Source: an uncultured Polaribacter sp. (lineage in GTDB: Bacteria > Bacteroidota > Bacteroidia > Flavobacteriales > Flavobacteriaceae). Taken from it: DNA of 64,000 bases. The stretch's first letter is position 1. Each line of letters opens with the position of its first letter. Below are positions 1 through 9,079 of the stretch, in pieces. Location of the stretch: the NCBI GenBank assembly GCA_938084845.1, contig CALKEB010000022.1:19267-83266 (forward strand), written 5' to 3'. The position numbers and the translations under genes are program-made. The notes under the pieces are model-generated. The model searched no databases. It had not been told where the DNA came from and saw only the letters and a list, made by a program, of their open reading frames with translations.

Positions 1-1864
1 CGAAAACAGTCAAAGAAGACCAACTTTTGCAGAAAACATAAAGTTTATGATTAGCTATCAATTTGGCTATATGTATGGGCGTTATTTTATGTGGAATTTT
101 GTGGGACGTCAAAACGATATTCAAGGAAGATTAGATATTTTTAATGGAAACTGGTTAAGTGGAATTAAATTTATAGATGAGGCTAGACTTGGATCTCAAG
201 AAACGTTGCCTTGGCAATCTCTTTTAAACAAAGGAAGAAATACGTATTATTTTTTACCTTTTTTACTAGGTCTTATCGGTTTAGTATTTCAAATTAAGTG
301 GGATAAGAAAAACTTTTTCACCTTATTCTTATTTTTTGCTTTTACAGGTTTTGCAATTATTTTCTACACAAATCCTAAACCTTTTGAACCAAGAGAAAGA
401 GATTACGCTGTAGTTGGAAGCTTTTATATTTTTGCAATATGGGTCGGTTTTGGTGTACTAGCATTGTATGAATATTTAAAAGAATTTGCAACACGTAAAA
501 AAGTAGCAATTGCTGTTTCTGTAATTTCATTACTAGCGGTACCAACATTAATGGCCTATCAAAATTGGGACGATCACGATAGATCTAACAGATATACAAC
601 TCGCTTAAATGCACAAGCGTATCTAGAAAGTACAGATCCTAATGCAATAATGTTTACCATCGGTGATAACGATACATTCCCTCTCTGGTATATGCAAGAA
701 GTAGAAGGTATTAGAACTGATGTAAAATTAATAAACACAAGTCTTTTTCAGACAGATTGGTATATAGATCAGATGAAAAGAAGGACTTATAAAGCTGCTC
801 CAATCCCATCACAACTTACTCACGATGAATACAAGTATGGAACTTTAGATGTCGCTTACTACTTTCAAGAATTATTTCCACAACTTAAAGATTCAGTTCT
901 AGAGTTAGATAATTTTATGAAATGGATTAGAAGTAACAGTAAGCGAACTTTTTATGATCTAGACGATGATGGAAATCCTGAAAAAATATTACCAACCAAT
1001 AAAATTCGTATTCCAGTTCATAAAGAAAACGTTTTAAAATATGGAATTGTAGCTCAAAAAGATGCGGATAAAATTCTACCCTATATAGACATTACTATTG
1101 ATAGGGCTATTGCTAAGAATACAATTCTAATGTTAGATATTTTAAATAACTTTAATTGGGAAAAAGCAATCTACTTTACAGGCGGGTCTAATACTGATAG
1201 TGAATATATTTGGCTTAAAGATTATTTACAATTAGATGGAGTTGCTTTTAAATTAGTACCTATAAAAACACCTACCAAAGTACTTAATGAGAAAGGGCAA
1301 GTGGTAAGAGAATTAACCCTTTTTGATATTGGAAGAATAGATCCCGAAAAAATGTATGCCAACGTGAAAAAATGGGATTGGCGAAATATTAATGACGGAA
1401 AAATTTATCTAGACGAGCAAACTAAAAGAAATGCAATAACTTTAAGAAACAGCTTACTTCGTCTTTCTGCTGCTTTTGCAAAAGAGGGAGATACACTTAA
1501 AGCTATTGAAATTTTAGATTTGTCTCAGGATAAAATGCCTATTGAAGACTTTGACCATTATAGCCTATCTATGGACTACCCAGAAATGTACTATAAATTA
1601 AGAGAGGTAAAAAAAGCTAGACTTGCTGCAGAAAATCTAATACGTCTATTTAAGGAAAAACTTGTCTGGTTTAGCACCTTTTCCTCGGATGATTTTGATA
1701 TTATTTTTGAAGAATTTGATGTGACCTTTAGGTATCTTTATAGAGGTGTTATTGACCAGGTTTCAAAGTATGATAGTGATCAAGCGTTTATAAAAGATCT
1801 TCAAGATGAGTTTAATGAAACTTTAAATCTTTTTCAGCATATTATGCCCGAAGATCCGGAATAA
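1..1864 (+). CDS. DUF2723 family membrane glycosyltransferase (GT117-like), 5' end missing
   Basis: The reading frame is open to the first base of the window (frame of position 2), so this is the C-terminal ~620 residues of a longer protein, not a gene starting at the ATG at 47. The first ~170 residues contain four hydrophobic segments (around 64-82, 88-105, 121-140 and 150-166 from the ATG at 47). They are followed by a long soluble C-terminal part with an FTIGDNDTFPLWYMQE stretch typical of the Bacteroidota DUF2723 family. That family is related to eukaryotic TMEM260 and is classed as GT117; members are multi-span inner membrane proteins proposed to transfer sugar to protein. Substrate is not deducible here. 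A strong hairpin terminator follows the stop codon directly. Confidence 0.8.
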   Translation, partial: ENSQRRPTFAENIKFMISYQFGYMYGRYFMWNFVGRQNDIQGRLDIFNGNWLSGIKFIDEARLGSQETLPWQSLLNKGRNTYYFLPFLLGLIGLVFQIKWDKKNFFTLFLFFAFTGFAIIFYTNPKPFEPRERDYAVVGSFYIFAIWVGFGVLALYEYLKEFATRKKVAIAVSVISLLAVPTLMAYQNWDDHDRSNRYTTRLNAQAYLESTDPNAIMFTIGDNDTFPLWYMQEVEGIRTDVKLINTSLFQTDWYIDQMKRRTYKAAPIPSQLTHDEYKYGTLDVAYYFQELFPQLKDSVLELDNFMKWIRSNSKRTFYDLDDDGNPEKILPTNKIRIPVHKENVLKYGIVAQKDADKILPYIDITIDRAIAKNTILMLDILNNFNWEKAIYFTGGSNTDSEYIWLKDYLQLDGVAFKLVPIKTPTKVLNEKGQVVRELTLFDIGRIDPEKMYANVKKWDWRNINDGKIYLDEQTKRNAITLRNSLLRLSAAFAKEGDTLKAIEILDLSQDKMPIEDFDHYSLSMDYPEMYYKLREVKKARLAAENLIRLFKEKLVWFSTFSSDDFDIIFEEFDVTFRYLYRGVIDQVSKYDSDQAFIKDLQDEFNETLNLFQHIMPEDPE

Positions 1865-1897
1865 AAAAAACGCGAACAACTTGTTCGCGTTTTTTTA
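1863..1897. terminator. bidirectional intrinsic terminator
   Basis: Stem CGCGAACA (1871-1878) with TGTTCGCG (1882-1889), three-base loop, flanked by an A run on the left and a T run on the right. It can end transcripts arriving from either of the two convergent genes. Confidence 0.85.
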
Positions 1898-1898
1898 T

Positions 1899-2192
1899 TT
1901 AAAGATATTTTTGAACCAGACCAATAAGTGTATTTGCGTCTTGGTAACCCGTTTGGCGCCATTTCATTTCGCCGCTTTTATAGATCATAAAAGTAGGATT
2001 CCCTTTTACTCTAAGTGCATCTGCTAAAGTTTCATTATTCTTAATATCAATCTTTATTACTTTAGCTCTATCTCCTAAAGCAGCAGCAACATCTCTTAAA
2101 GTATCTACCGAATTGTCAACATCTTCCCAGTCTGTATAGAAGTCTATTAATACTGGTTTATCAACACTAATTAGTTCTCCAAATTTTGTCAT
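1899..2192 (-). CDS. thioredoxin-fold protein lacking the CxxC motif
   Basis: 97 residues, the size of a classical thioredoxin. It retains the core strand before the active site (VLIDFYTDW, 14-22) and the cis-proline segment GNPTFMIYKSGE (P66). The redox motif WCGPCK is replaced by WEDVDN: both cysteines are gone (E23 and D26) and the protein has no cysteine at all. It therefore cannot perform thiol-disulfide exchange; a binding, scaffolding or chaperone role is inference. A TAnnTTTG-type box (TATCTTTG) lies ~55 nt upstream at 2252-2245, so it is probably a single-gene unit ending at the shared terminator. The gene looks intact. Confidence 0.8.
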   Translation of the reverse strand: MTKFGELISVDKPVLIDFYTDWEDVDNSVDTLRDVAAALGDRAKVIKIDIKNNETLADALRVKGNPTFMIYKSGEMKWRQTGYQDANTLIGLVQKYL

Positions 2193-2244
2193 AACACTAT
2201 TTTTTATAATAAAAAAAGTATGATTTATTTTATATTTACAAGTA

Positions 2245-2252
2245 CAAAGATA
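2245..2252 (-). promoter_or_regulatory. -7 box TATCTTTG of the thioredoxin-like gene
   Basis: Exact match to the Bacteroidota TAnnTTTG consensus on the minus strand, giving an inferred leader of ~45 nt. No TTG was seen at the ideal -33 position. Confidence 0.45.
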
Positions 2253-2278
2253 GCAAATCTATTTAAATTCACTGATTG

Positions 2279-3562
2279 TCAGGCCTTTTTCAATTCAATA
2301 ACTGTAATTTCTGGCCAAATACCAACTCTTCCAGGAAACGCATGATATCCAAAACCTCTATTAACATTTATATATCTTCCAAATTCTTGATATAAGCCAG
2401 CCCATTGTTTGTAAACATATTGAGAAGGACTCCATTTTAAAAACCCAGGTATTTCAATCCCCATTTGCAAACCATGAGTATGACCACTTAGGGTTAATTG
2501 ATAATTAAAATTGTCTTTTTTTACTTTTTCTTGCCAATGGCTAGGATCATGACTCATTAAAATTTTAAAATCGTCTTTTTTAATTCCTGATGATGCTTTT
2601 TGCAAATCACCTGCTTGATTAAATCCTTTTCCCCAATTTTCTACTCCTAATAAAGCTATTTTTTGACCTTCTTTTTCTATATAACGATGTTCATCCAAAA
2701 GTAAATCAAACCCAATTTTTTGATGGATTTGTTTCACTTTTTCAAAATTATCGATTTTATCTTGTGGAGTTTCCCAATCCATGTAGTCTCCATAATCATG
2801 GTTCCCTAAAATTGCATATTTGCCTTCTTTTGCCTCTAACTTATCAAAAACAACTATCCAATCATCCATTTCATCAGCCTTGTTATTTACAATATCACCT
2901 GTAAATAATAATAAATCTGATTGCTGCTCATTAATTAAATCTACCCCATATTGAATTTTTTCTCTATTGGTAAAACTACCTGAATGAATGTCTGAAATTT
3001 GAGTAATCGTGTAACCATCAAATGCAGGGGGCAAATCATCAAAAGATAATTGATATTTGATAACCTTAAAGTTGTATTTACCTTGTACTATTCCGTAAAT
3101 AAAAGACACAAATGGTATTGCTGCAATACCTAATGCCAATTGAGATATAAATTTTCTTCTACTTGGCATGGATTCGGTTTCTCCATTAGAAACAATAGAA
3201 ATTAATTTAATAACCCACCTATAAATATCTTCCCCAAATAAAAATAAAATAATTACTAATTTAGGAATTGAAAAAGTAATTAGAATTCCCATTGCCGTTT
3301 GAAACTGCGGCGTTTGTCCGTTTGATCTATCATAGGAAAAAACCGTGATTAAAAATTGGATATAAACAATAGCGCTTATTGCTAAATAAGAAAAACGAAC
3401 CCATTTATTCTTTGAAATTGTTTTAAAAGCTTGAAACGTATAAAACTCTACTGTAACAACAATTATGAATACTAAAATTAACGGAATAACCCAACGTGGC
3501 ATATAAGATATTTTAAAGTATTCAAAGATAACTGTTAAAAAATGATTGATTTTTAACAACAT
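2279..3562 (-). CDS. membrane-anchored metallophosphoesterase
   Basis: 427 residues. The N-terminal ~120 residues contain about four transmembrane helices, followed by a twin-arginine-like SRRKFI segment (134-139) with a further hydrophobic stretch, then a calcineurin-like phosphoesterase domain. Its metal-ligand motifs are in the usual order: DIH (D191, H193), GD (D223), GNHD (N254, H255), a later SHDPSHW and GHTHG near the C-terminus. This places it in the YkuE/YaeI-like group of membrane phosphoesterases that act on lipids or UDP-sugar lipids; the substrate here is unknown. It is divergent from the desaturase gene, with only ~41 bp between the start codons. Confidence 0.85.
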   Translation of the reverse strand: MLLKINHFLTVIFEYFKISYMPRWVIPLILVFIIVVTVEFYTFQAFKTISKNKWVRFSYLAISAIVYIQFLITVFSYDRSNGQTPQFQTAMGILITFSIPKLVIILFLFGEDIYRWVIKLISIVSNGETESMPSRRKFISQLALGIAAIPFVSFIYGIVQGKYNFKVIKYQLSFDDLPPAFDGYTITQISDIHSGSFTNREKIQYGVDLINEQQSDLLLFTGDIVNNKADEMDDWIVVFDKLEAKEGKYAILGNHDYGDYMDWETPQDKIDNFEKVKQIHQKIGFDLLLDEHRYIEKEGQKIALLGVENWGKGFNQAGDLQKASSGIKKDDFKILMSHDPSHWQEKVKKDNFNYQLTLSGHTHGLQMGIEIPGFLKWSPSQYVYKQWAGLYQEFGRYINVNRGFGYHAFPGRVGIWPEITVIELKKA

Positions 3563-3603
3563 GTTAAAGTTTTTCTTAGATTTATAGCATTACTTTTTGC
3601 GCT

Positions 3604-4431
3604 ATGGATACAATTGTAACTTTTTTTGAAAATTTAAGTAGTGTACAAAAGCTTGTATGGATTTTAGGTTGTCTAGCAACTTTTTGGATTTTAGAAGGTA
3701 TTTACCCTTTAAAAAAACACAAATACAAAAAATGGAAACATGCAAAAACAAACTTAATATTATTAAGCTCTACAATTTTAATAAATGTTGTTTTTGGGCT
3801 TTTAACTGCAGGTATTTTTCTTTGGTTGGATACCAATAATTTTGGCTTGTTAAATTTAGTTGATTTTCCTGTTTGGGTAGAAGTTATTTTAGCCATAATG
3901 ATATTAGACTTTATGTCTCAATATGTGGTGCACTTTATGTTACATAAAATACCTGTAATGTGGCGTTTTCATACAGTACATCATAGTGATAGACACGTAG
4001 ATGTTACTTCAGGGACTAGACACCACCCAATAGATTTTATTTTTAGAGAAACGTTTGCGCTTATAGGAATTATTATAGCAGGCCTCCCCTTAGCTTACTA
4101 TTTAATTTACAGAATCCTAACAGTCCTTTTTACCTATTTTTCTCATGCAGATATTCAATTACCTCTTTGGCTAGACAAAACAATTAGCTATGTTTTTATA
4201 TCTCCAAATACACATAAATTTCATCATCATCATGTGATGCCATGGACAGATACAAACTTTGGAAATATTTTTTCTTTTTGGGACAGAATATTTGGCACAT
4301 TTATCTATAAAGACACAAATGACATTGTTTATGGAATAGATGTTTTGGATGGAGATAAATCAAATGATATTCTTTATCAATTAAAAGCGCCTTTTCAAAA
4401 AGACCTAAAATCAGCCGAATATAAAGGGTAA
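3604..4431 (+). CDS. sterol desaturase / fatty acid hydroxylase family protein
   Basis: 275 residues with four or five hydrophobic segments and the histidine clusters of the membrane di-iron hydroxylase superfamily: HFMLH, then FHTVHH, RHHPID, and a C-terminal HKFHHHH. These histidines ligate two irons at the cytoplasmic membrane face in characterised members (sterol desaturase, carotene hydroxylase, alkylglycerol monooxygenase). The substrate is probably a lipid or carotenoid but cannot be told from sequence. Downstream polA starts 47 bp later. Confidence 0.85.
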   Translation: MDTIVTFFENLSSVQKLVWILGCLATFWILEGIYPLKKHKYKKWKHAKTNLILLSSTILINVVFGLLTAGIFLWLDTNNFGLLNLVDFPVWVEVILAIMILDFMSQYVVHFMLHKIPVMWRFHTVHHSDRHVDVTSGTRHHPIDFIFRETFALIGIIIAGLPLAYYLIYRILTVLFTYFSHADIQLPLWLDKTISYVFISPNTHKFHHHHVMPWTDTNFGNIFSFWDRIFGTFIYKDTNDIVYGIDVLDGDKSNDILYQLKAPFQKDLKSAEYKG

Positions 4432-4478
4432 TTTATTACAGATTTTTGTAGTTTTATCTTTTTAGAAATTCAGATAAA

Positions 4479-7316
4479 ATGGCAGATCAAAAAAGACTTT
4501 TTTTAATTGATGCATATGCACTAATTTTTCGAGGATATTATGCATTTATAAAAAACCCAAGAATAAACTCTAAAGGTTTAGACACCTCTGCTATTATGGG
4601 TTTTATGAATTCACTTCTTGATGTTATTAAAAGAGAGAGACCAGACCATTTAGCAGTTTGTTTTGATAAAGGAGGAAGCTCGGACAGAGTAGAACTATTT
4701 CAAGAATACAAAGCCAATAGAGATGCGACTCCAGAACCAATAACCCAAGCAATTCCTTACATTTTTGAGATTTTAAAGGCCATGCATATTCCTATTATGG
4801 TAAAAGAAGGATTTGAAGCAGATGATGTTATAGGGACACTTTCAAAGCAGGCTGAAAAAGAAGGGTTTAAAACTTTTATGGTTACACCAGATAAAGATTT
4901 TGCTCAACTAGTTTCTGAAAATATTTTTATGTATAAACCTCGTTTTGGAGGAGGTTATGATATTTGGGGTGTACCAGAAGTACTAGAAAAATTTGAAATT
5001 ACAGATCCTTTACAGGTCATAGATTTCTTAGGTATGATGGGAGATTCTGCAGATAATATTCCAGGCCTACCTGGTGTAGGAGAAAAGACAGCCAAAAAGT
5101 TTTTAGCACAGTTTGGCTCTATGGAAGCTTTATTAGCCAATACAGACCAGCTAAAGGGAAAAATGAGAGAAAAAGTGGAAGAAAATGGTGAACTTGGTTT
5201 ACTTTCAAAAAAACTTGCCACGATTATGTTAGATGTTCCTGTTTCTTTTAATGCAACAGACTTTACACTTGATCAACCAGATGTAGAAAAGGTAAGCGAA
5301 ATTTTTAATGAATTAGAATTCAGACAACTTCTAACTAATTTTTTAAAAACGTTTGCCACAGAAACCTCCACTAAAACAACTGAGACAGATGCTAAAAGTG
5401 ATAGTAATACTAAAAAACCAGCAACAAATTCAGAAGGTCAGTTTGATTTATTTGCAGCTCCAGGTGCTGGAAGTGTTTCCCAAGAAGAAAGCTTATCTGG
5501 CTTTAAAACCATAGAAAACACAAATCATTTTTATCAACATATAAATAGCGAGCTTTCCCGTAAATTATTAATAAAAAAATTAATGCAACAAGCCTCTGTT
5601 TGTTTTGATACTGAAACTACAGGTTTAAAAGCATTAGAGGTTGAGTTAATTGGTATTGCTTTTTCTTACGAAAATGGAAAAGGATACTACGTTTCTTTTC
5701 CTGAAAACCAAGAAGAAACCAAAGCTATTTTAGAAGAGTTTAGGCCTTTTTTTGAATCTGAAACCATAGAAAAAGTTGGTCATAACTTAAAATACGACTG
5801 TAAAGTGTTGTCGAATTACAACATGCCTGTAAACGGAAAATTATTTGACACTATGATTGCTCATTATTTGATAAATCCAGATATGAGACATAATATGGAT
5901 GTTTTAGCGCAAACGTATTTAAACTATCAACCCATTTCTATTACAGATTTAATTGGTAAAAAAGGAAAAAACCAACTTTCTATGCGAGTTGTTCCAATTA
6001 AAGATCAAACAGAGTATGCTGTAGAAGATGCAGACATTACCTATCAATTAAAACAACATTTTACAAAAGAACTAGAAAGTGGTAATGTTACTGAGCTGTT
6101 CAATAAAGTAGAATTGCCTTTGGTATCTGTTTTAACAGCAATGGAAATTGAAGGAATTAACGTAAATACAGACTTTTTAAATCAGCTTTCAACCGTTTTA
6201 ACTGATGATATTAATAGACTAGAAAGAGAAATTTACGAACAAGCAGGAGAAGAGTTTAATATAGCCTCTCCAAAACAATTGGGAATTGTTTTGTTCGAGA
6301 ATATGAAGTTGGTCGATAAACCCAAGAAAACAAAAACGGGTCAGTATAAAACAGGAGAAGATATTTTATCATTCTTAGCAAAAGATCATAAAATAATTAG
6401 AGACATTCAAGAATACAGGCAATACAAAAAATTACAAAGTACCTATGTAGATGCTTTACCTAATGAAATTAATAAAAAAACCGGTAGAATACACACCCAA
6501 TACATGCAAGCTGTTGCAGCAACAGGTAGATTAAGTTCTAATAACCCAAATCTACAAAACATACCCATAAGAACAGAAAGAGGGCGCGAAGTTCGTAAAG
6601 CTTTTGTGCCTAGAGATGAAAATTATGTTTTATTAGCGGCAGATTATTCTCAAATTGAATTGCGAATTATAGCCGCTTTAAGTGACGAAGAAAACATGAT
6701 ACATGCCTTTAAGAATGGCGAAGATATTCATGCCTCTACTGCTGCCAAAGTATTTGGTGTTGCTATAGATGATGTAACTCGAGAGCAAAGAAGTAATGCT
6801 AAAACCGTAAACTTTGGGATTGTTTATGGAGTTTCTGCCTTTGGTTTAAGCAACCAAACAGATTTAAGTAGAAGTGAAGCCAAAGAATTGATCGATACGT
6901 ACTATGAAACCTACCCTAAACTAAAGGAATATATGTCTAAACAGGTAGATTTTGCAAGAGAGCATGGTTATGTAGAAACAGTTTTAAACAGACGTCGCTA
7001 TTTAAAAGATATTAATTCTAGAAATGGAATGGTTAGAAGTGGAGCAGAACGTAATGCTGTAAATGCTCCAATTCAAGGGTCGGCTGCCGATATTATAAAG
7101 TTAGCTATGATAAACATTCATAAACGTTTTTTACTAGAAGGTTTTAAATCAAAAATGTTATTACAAGTTCATGATGAGTTGGTTTTTGATGCACATAAAG
7201 ACGAATTAGAAATTATAAGACCTATTATTAAAGATGAAATGGAGAATGCATTTAAAATGAAAGTGCCTTTAGATGTAGAAATTGGTATTGGTCAAAACTG
7301 GTTAGAGGCTCATTAA
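4479..7316 (+). CDS. polA: DNA polymerase I
   Basis: 945 residues, full length, three domains. The N-terminal 5'-3' exonuclease domain (about 1-300) has EADDVIGTL and GDSADNIPGLPGVGEKTA. A proline/serine/threonine-rich linker (~300-345) follows. The 3'-5' proofreading domain retains its acidic residues in CFDTETTGL (D377, E379), GHNLKYDCKVL and EDADITY, unlike the inactive version in many Gram-positive and Thermus enzymes. The polymerase domain has the catalytic aspartates in DYSQIELRI (D722) and QVHDELVF (D899), plus the O-helix segment RSNAKTVNFGIVYG. Role: Okazaki fragment maturation and repair synthesis. Confidence 0.97.
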   Translation: MADQKRLFLIDAYALIFRGYYAFIKNPRINSKGLDTSAIMGFMNSLLDVIKRERPDHLAVCFDKGGSSDRVELFQEYKANRDATPEPITQAIPYIFEILKAMHIPIMVKEGFEADDVIGTLSKQAEKEGFKTFMVTPDKDFAQLVSENIFMYKPRFGGGYDIWGVPEVLEKFEITDPLQVIDFLGMMGDSADNIPGLPGVGEKTAKKFLAQFGSMEALLANTDQLKGKMREKVEENGELGLLSKKLATIMLDVPVSFNATDFTLDQPDVEKVSEIFNELEFRQLLTNFLKTFATETSTKTTETDAKSDSNTKKPATNSEGQFDLFAAPGAGSVSQEESLSGFKTIENTNHFYQHINSELSRKLLIKKLMQQASVCFDTETTGLKALEVELIGIAFSYENGKGYYVSFPENQEETKAILEEFRPFFESETIEKVGHNLKYDCKVLSNYNMPVNGKLFDTMIAHYLINPDMRHNMDVLAQTYLNYQPISITDLIGKKGKNQLSMRVVPIKDQTEYAVEDADITYQLKQHFTKELESGNVTELFNKVELPLVSVLTAMEIEGINVNTDFLNQLSTVLTDDINRLEREIYEQAGEEFNIASPKQLGIVLFENMKLVDKPKKTKTGQYKTGEDILSFLAKDHKIIRDIQEYRQYKKLQSTYVDALPNEINKKTGRIHTQYMQAVAATGRLSSNNPNLQNIPIRTERGREVRKAFVPRDENYVLLAADYSQIELRIIAALSDEENMIHAFKNGEDIHASTAAKVFGVAIDDVTREQRSNAKTVNFGIVYGVSAFGLSNQTDLSRSEAKELIDTYYETYPKLKEYMSKQVDFAREHGYVETVLNRRRYLKDINSRNGMVRSGAERNAVNAPIQGSAADIIKLAMINIHKRFLLEGFKSKMLLQVHDELVFDAHKDELEIIRPIIKDEMENAFKMKVPLDVEIGIGQNWLEAH

Positions 7317-7360
7317 CAAAAACGCAGATAGCGTCTGATGGTAAAACATCCAAACAATTT

Positions 7361-9043
7361 ATGTACAATAAACCAAAACATTTTCAAGAATTTAAAACTG
7401 CAGTATCATCTGTAAAACTTCCCAAAAAATTTACATTTCCTTTTTACTATGAAGCGCATCCGTTAGCAAAAATTGCAACAGACGAAGTACAAACTTATTT
7501 ATTAAACCAAAAAGATTTTAAACATAATTTTGGATTAAATGATGAAAGTTTATGTGATGCTATTGGGAAAATGTTTGGTGTTTTGGTTGTTAAAAATCCA
7601 GCAAACAAAATTGGGTATTTAGCTGCATTTTCTGGAAAACTACAAGATAAAAGTTTACCTGATTTTTTTGTACCCCCTGTATTTAATATGAGAAAAGAAG
7701 GGAGTTTTTATATAAAAGGAGAAAAAGAAATAGATGCCATTAATTTAAGAATAAGTACAATTATTAATGATAAAAAATATCAAAAACTTAGTAGTGATTT
7801 AGATAAACTTAAAGAAAGTATAGCCGAAGATTTGGCAAAACAAAGAAAAAAATTAAACACTGAAAAATCTTTACGAAAAGAGAAAAAGAAAATTGGTTTA
7901 CAAAAATTAGATAAAAAAAAGTTTGATGAATTATCAGAAAAATTAAAGCAAGAAAGTTACAACCAACAATTTTTTTACAAAGAATTAACCGCTTACTATC
8001 AACAAAAATTAGAGATTATAGAAAATAAACTGAGTACTTATAAAAAGAGTCTAGAGACCTTAAAAATTGAACGAAAAGAAAAATCAAACTACTTGCAGCA
8101 AACGTTATTTTCTAAATATTCTTTTTTGAATAAAGAAAAAAAAACAAGAAACTTATTAGATATTTTTAATGACCCAGACATACAACCACCTGCAGGTTCT
8201 GGAGAATGTGCTGCACCTAAACTATTACAGTATGCTTTTCAACATAATCTAGAACCTATTTGTATGGCAGAATTTTGGTGGGGGGTTTCACCAAATACTG
8301 CAATTAGAAAACATAAAAACTTTTACCCATCTTGCCAAAGTAGATGCAAACCAATTTTGACCCATATGCTTCAAGGTATTGAAACAGATGCCAATTTGCT
8401 CTTAAAAAATTTAGCATCAAAAAAGAGTTTAAAAATCATTTTTGAAGATGATGCTTTACTTGTCATAAATAAGCCAACTGAATTCTTAACTGTTCCTGGA
8501 AAGACTGTAAAAGACGCTGTTTATACAAGAATTAAAGAGCAATATCCAGAAGCTACTGGACCGTTAATTGTGCATCGATTAGACATGTCTACTTCAGGAC
8601 TTTTAGTGGTTACCAAAACCAAAGAAGCCAATAAAGAGGTGCAACGCCAATTCATAAATAAAACAGTACAAAAAAGATACGTTGCTTTATTAGATGGAGT
8701 ATTGCCTAAAAAAAACGGCACAATTAAATTGCCTTTACGTGTAGATTTAAATGACAGACCCAGACAGCTTGTAGATTTTATACATGGTAAAAATTCAGAA
8801 ACTAAATGGAAAGTTATTGCTGTAAAGGATCAAAAAACAAGAGTCCATTTTTACCCAATAACAGGTAGAACTCACCAACTTAGAGTTCATGCAGCTCATA
8901 AAGATGGACTAAATACCCCTATCACAGGAGATGATTTATATGGTAAAAAAGCAGATAGATTGCATTTACATGCAGAATATATTAGTTTTTTACACCCAAC
9001 TACTAAAGAAAAAATGAGATTTAAAGTTGATGCAGATTTTTAA
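7361..9043 (+). CDS. RluA-family RNA pseudouridine synthase with long N-terminal extension
   Basis: 560 residues, about twice a minimal RluA protein. The catalytic domain occupies the C-terminal ~210 residues, with the motif HRLDMSTSGLLV (catalytic D408) and GRTHQLRVH. Ahead of it come a globular N-terminal region (1-125), a Lys/Glu-rich predicted coiled coil (about 130-260), and a short module with four cysteines (C283, C301, C325, C329) that could bind zinc. This long architecture occurs in Bacteroidota and some gammaproteobacteria. The RNA target (23S rRNA or tRNA) cannot be assigned. It lies 44 bp after polA and 36 bp before sua5. Confidence 0.88.
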   Translation: MYNKPKHFQEFKTAVSSVKLPKKFTFPFYYEAHPLAKIATDEVQTYLLNQKDFKHNFGLNDESLCDAIGKMFGVLVVKNPANKIGYLAAFSGKLQDKSLPDFFVPPVFNMRKEGSFYIKGEKEIDAINLRISTIINDKKYQKLSSDLDKLKESIAEDLAKQRKKLNTEKSLRKEKKKIGLQKLDKKKFDELSEKLKQESYNQQFFYKELTAYYQQKLEIIENKLSTYKKSLETLKIERKEKSNYLQQTLFSKYSFLNKEKKTRNLLDIFNDPDIQPPAGSGECAAPKLLQYAFQHNLEPICMAEFWWGVSPNTAIRKHKNFYPSCQSRCKPILTHMLQGIETDANLLLKNLASKKSLKIIFEDDALLVINKPTEFLTVPGKTVKDAVYTRIKEQYPEATGPLIVHRLDMSTSGLLVVTKTKEANKEVQRQFINKTVQKRYVALLDGVLPKKNGTIKLPLRVDLNDRPRQLVDFIHGKNSETKWKVIAVKDQKTRVHFYPITGRTHQLRVHAAHKDGLNTPITGDDLYGKKADRLHLHAEYISFLHPTTKEKMRFKVDADF

Positions 9044-9064
9044 AGCTACCATTTTTTTTATGTG

Positions 9065-9072
9065 TAATTTTG
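9065..9072 (+). promoter_or_regulatory. -7 box TAATTTTG of sua5
   Basis: Exact TAnnTTTG match ending only 7 nt before the ATG at 9080, so the transcript would begin at or next to the start codon (leaderless or nearly so). Confidence 0.5.
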
Positions 9073-9079
9073 TCTTACT

